A DNA stretch of 64,000 nucleotides from Monodelphis domestica (taxonomy: Eukaryota; Chordata; Mammalia; Didelphimorphia; Didelphidae): assembly GCF_027887165.1 (NCBI RefSeq), contig NC_077228.1, positions 108,078,043-108,142,042 of the forward strand, in the 5' to 3' direction. The position numbers and the translations under genes were made by a program. The notes under the pieces are model-generated. The model was given only the letters and a program-made list of their open reading frames with translations. It had not been told where the DNA came from and searched no databases. Each line of letters opens with the position of its first letter. Position 1 is the stretch's first letter. Below, one piece after another: positions 60,845-64,000 of the stretch.

Positions 60845-61025
60845 AATAGTGCCATCTTTGAAATGAGGGGGTTAGACAAAAGTGCCTCTGAGGTCCCTTC
60901 CAGTACTCTACCTATGATCTTAAGTTTATCAAGCTTTCTGGGTCTTAGTTTCCTGCTCTGTAAAATGAGGAGGTTGGGCCAGATCACCTCAAACACCCAC
61001 CCCCTTTCCAACTCTGACATTCTGA
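60845..61025 (+). repeat. MIR-type tails next to the KISS1 exon
   Basis: GAAATGAGGGGGTTAGACAA and, later, TGTAAAATGAGGAGGTTGGG are two MIR/THER 3' ends. They begin only about 35 bases from the KISS1 exon and may have replaced part of the intron or of the exon's 5' side. Confidence 0.55.
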
Positions 61026-62180
61026 AAATATGAATCTGTGATGGTAGATTGGGTCAAAGACCAGAAGAGGTGCCTAGAGACCCAAGCCACAGCTATTTAC
61101 TTTCTTCTATTCTCAAAATCCACCCCAAAAAAAGGACAGTTGTTACACATTCCTGTTTCAGAATATGAAATACATACTCTACAGTCCTCTGGCAGGACCC
61201 AGCACATTGCAACATAGGGAAATTGTGTGTTCATTTTGACCACCTCTGTGTCTGGAAGTCACAACACTAGGAGGCAGTAGAACTCTACTGGGCTGTACAG
61301 TCAGGTTGACAGTCAGCACCTTTTCATGTAGGAATCTCCAGTGCCTCCTAGGGTACCCTCCATAGAGTAGACTTAATAAATAATGTTGAACATACTCAGA
61401 AGCTGCCTTGGAGCCATATAATCACATTGTATTTAAACCTAAATTTTCAAAAAGGAATCCTTTATATTTTCTCATCCCATCTGGAAGGAAGGCAAAAGGA
61501 AAACATATCAGCAAAACAAAATTGAGCAATTCTGTCTGCTCTCCACCTCCTGTTAAAATCACCCCATCCACTCCACACATCAGTTCTAGCACTTCTTTGA
61601 GCATTCACTTTGTCTCCATACAGCTTTTTAAAGTCGCTTTTTGTTTTTGTTGGCTTGCCTTGCTCTCCTCATCTCATTCTTATGGGATCATGTATTCCCT
61701 TTTCATAACTCTCCTGTTACTTTTTGTTGATTCCCTCATCATCTATATATTTAAATATATATTTGAGTTGGCCTATTAATTCCCTGTGGATCCATTTGAA
61801 TCTCTTTAGAACCTCCCCTTTTCCTCTTCATCAAAAACAGTTTCTCTCTGTGTCTTCAGAACTCTATTTTCTTGAGTTTCCCATCTCTTCTGGGATGACT
61901 TCCTCTGTAGAATTTTAGACCCTGGAATCCTAGCTATCCTTTCCCTCTGAAATCTCTGTTCTCCAAATCTAAGTTGCATACCCAACTCTGATCAGTCTCT
62001 CCTATCACAATTTTTTAAGATGCTGTGGTTGTTTCCTTTCTTTCCTCTGTCCCAGATTCCCATTGTTTCTGCTTAAGCAACTTCCTCAGGTCTTTTGACT
62101 TATTTCAGAGCTCCTTCTACCTCAATATACTACCCTGTCTCTTAGGCCTAATCAGTATGGGTAAATCCCTCAGTCTTTCA
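61026..62180. other. KISS1 intron or upstream region
   Basis: No SINE or L1 seen. A CCACCCCAAAAAAAGGACAG stretch and moderate-length frames at 61408-61779 have no family resemblance. The KISS1 signal-peptide exon would be expected at or beyond here on the minus strand but was not recognised. Confidence 0.4.
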
Positions 62181-62488
62181 GAAAACAAAAGGGAAGTGAT
62201 AACCACAGTGACTTCATTGTCAGGGACCACCTGGTTGGGGGTTCCCAGGAGTAAGAATGCAGACAGACTCAAGAGGGCTGGTAGAACTCAGTGACCAATG
62301 GGAAATTTATTGAGGAGGGTGATGACATTCATCAGAAGTTGAGTTGTGGTCCCATTCACATGGTTACAACAGGATTACATCATGGTTACAGGGAATGTTG
62401 ATGATGAACAACCAATGATAGAAGACCTTAAGGAACAATGTATCCTTTCAGGGTATTGATCTATTGACATAACCTCATACTGTAATTG
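62181..62488. other. LTR-like DNA beside solo LTR copy 3
   Basis: Contains TGTCAGGGACCACCTGGTTG and GACCAATGGGAAATTTATTG. The TTTATTG block may be a reversed poly(A) signal (CAATAAA), so an old minus-strand LTR is possible. Confidence 0.35.
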
Positions 62489-62492
62489 GAGG

Positions 62493-63483
62493 TGTGAGAT
62501 TTAAAATGGTTGAGGTCTTAAACTGTAGTGAAAAAAATAGTGGAAGATATAAATTGTGATAGATATAAGAGAGGATGAGTAAATTTGACTGCAGAAATAT
62601 GTTTCACTACAGTGTCTTGGGTTTAAAATCAAATATAAGGTGGTCACCAGGGAAATATTCCCAATTATTCAAATACCCAAGTCAATTGGGTTTTATAGAG
62701 ATTTTAATTAACAATACAATGAGTAATCAAAGAAAGAGAGAGAGAGAGTAAGAAAGGAATAAGTATGAAGAGCCTCAAGCCAATATGGCCTAGACCTGAG
62801 TCTTAAAAGAGAAATCAGTCAGTTTTTTATAACTCACCATAAGAGCTGTCTAAGTAAGGAATTCTAATGACACCAGGCCAGCGTCCTTCCTCAAAGAGTC
62901 TTCCAGCCAGAGATTGTTTCAAAGGGCCTCTCTCAAGAGCCTCTAGAGCTCCTACCCCAGAGGGACAGAGCCCTTCAGAGGAGCTCCTCAAGGAGCTCTC
63001 CTTCAGAATGAGAATCAGAAACCAGATCTCTTCAATCTGAATGTTTCAGAATGACTCTCCAACTCTTCCCTGAGCTCTTATTTTTAAGGGCAAAATCTTC
63101 TCTGTCACCTCCCCTAAGTCCTTACATCTACCAATCACTGTAGATGTTTCTAAAGGACCTCCCATTCTTAGTCCACACCTAAGAAGGTGTGGATTTTTGA
63201 GTAATTCACACCAGGAAAGCTCTGAGTAAGTTTTCCAGTTCTTTGTTCCTTGTAAATTCACAAGTTGCTTGACCTTTATAGGTACTTAGCTTGAGAAAAG
63301 TATGGGTTTAAGTACTTTTCATTGTTCAGAAAAGAGTTTACAACTTTATCTTCCCCTAGGGCAGACCCAAGTAGGTAAAGTAGAATTCTCACATTCCTGC
63401 TTTAAGTAGAGTTCACTGCCCAAATGGGGAATGGTCTTAATCCAATCTTATAAAGTAGGGTCTGGGAAATTTTAAGGTTTACA
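62493..63483 (-). mobile_element. Solo LTR, family X, copy 3
   Basis: Starts TGTGAGATTTAAAATGG and ends AAGGTTTACA on plus, with GAGG at 62489-62492 and 63484-63487. Close to copy 1 in its right half (TGAGTAATTCACACCAGGAA) and to copy 2 in its left half. Confidence 0.78.
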
Positions 63484-63487
63484 GAGG

Positions 63488-63869
63488 ATCATGACACATA
63501 AAGATGATGTCTTACCTACAAGCTTGAACACATCCTATTTCTTGTCAATGCCTGTCTCAGTTCATCCTTAGGTCATTTAGGCATTTTTACTGTACTATGG
63601 ATTTTTATCGAGGACCTAATCAATGCACTAGGAGGCCCAACAGCCTTGGGGCCTATCACTACACTGCCTCTCCAAAGATTCTGATTACAGTAATTGCTGA
63701 GCCCAAGTAGGTGATCTCATTGCTTAATGGATTAATATCTGTGTGATCTTAACTTGAATTCTCTGCCCATCTCACCCCTAATGAGGTTAAGGTGGCTAAA
63801 TTGGAAGGCACATCACATCTGAGATTTTGTTAAGCTTCCTGTGATTTTTGGCAAAAAGAACAACATTGG
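63488..63869. other. Unassigned region
   Basis: No coding sequence or repeat recognised. Confidence 0.4.
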
Positions 63870-64000
63870 GGGGCAGCTGGGTAGCTCAGTGGATTAAGAG
63901 TCAGCCCTAGAGACGGGAGGTCCTAGCTTCAAATCTGGCCTCAGCCACTTCTTAGCTGTGTGACCCTGGGCAAGTCACTTGACCCCCATTGCCTAGCCCT
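63870..64000 (+). repeat. tRNA-derived marsupial SINE, cut by window end
   Basis: GGGGGCAGCTGGGTAGCTCA (box A region), then TCAAATCTGGCCTCAGCCAC and TGTGACCCTGGGCAAGTCAC. Well preserved. The 3' tail lies outside the window. Confidence 0.8.

Noticed and set aside
61408-61918. Plus-strand frames of 123 and 64 codons with hydrophobic ends
   Set aside because: No recognisable domain, no start context or splice evidence, AT-rich composition.

Overview
The window reads as a gene-poor, transposon-rich stretch of a marsupial nuclear genome. The evidence is tRNA-derived SINEs that begin GGGCAGCTGGGT, Mar1/MIR-type core-SINEs, marsupial-type L1s with intact or near-intact ORFs, and several endogenous retrovirus (ERV) families. 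SINE type suggests an Australian marsupial, but this is only suggestive. No prokaryotic features, CRISPR arrays or RNA genes were found.

The host-gene frame is the minus-strand pair REN (renin) and KISS1 (kisspeptin). Renin exons 3 and 2 lie at 2887-3010 and 3393-3543, with correct splice sites and matching phase. The last coding exon of KISS1 lies at 60511-60809. The order and orientation match human 1q32 (REN downstream of KISS1, same strand). Between them are about 57 kb, almost all repeats. Renin exon 1 and exon 4 and the KISS1 signal-peptide exon were not found. The KISS1 exon is the most notable host feature. Its kisspeptin-10 core reads YNWDSFCLHY in place of the mammalian YNWNSFGLRF/Y, the amidation and cleavage site is GKH rather than GKR, and the exon carries a stop and a frame change upstream. 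It looks like a dying or dead KISS1.

Layout: 1-7.2 kb, REN introns with an old LTR, SINEs and one solo LTR. 7.2-10.8 kb, a minus-strand L1 5' portion (L1-A). 10.8-26.5 kb, a nested block: an old L1 (L1-B) split by a TIPRL (TIP41-like) processed pseudogene, which is itself split by a full-length L1 (L1-C) and a younger 5'-truncated L1 (L1-D). L1-D keeps an open 1,015-codon reverse-transcriptase frame. Target-site duplications support each step. 26.5-32.5 kb, a minus-strand gammaretrovirus-like ERV fossil; 32.5-32.95 kb, an L1 scrap; 32.95-52.7 kb, plus-strand ERV fossils of the same kind that share a middle LTR, interrupted by a solo LTR, full-length L1-E, another solo LTR and a tiny L1 (L1-F). 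52.7-57.5 kb, two L1 5'-end-only fragments flanking a betaretrovirus-like LTR-gag fossil and a partial LTR. 57.5-64 kb, KISS1 surroundings with MIR, SINE, CR1/L3 scraps, a further solo LTR and an incomplete SINE at the window edge.

No novel multigene system is visible. The points worth a second look are KISS1 decay, the datable nesting series, probable L1 3' transductions, different L1 5' ends on similar bodies, L1 fragments that keep the 5' but not the 3' end, and the shared-LTR ERV arrangement.
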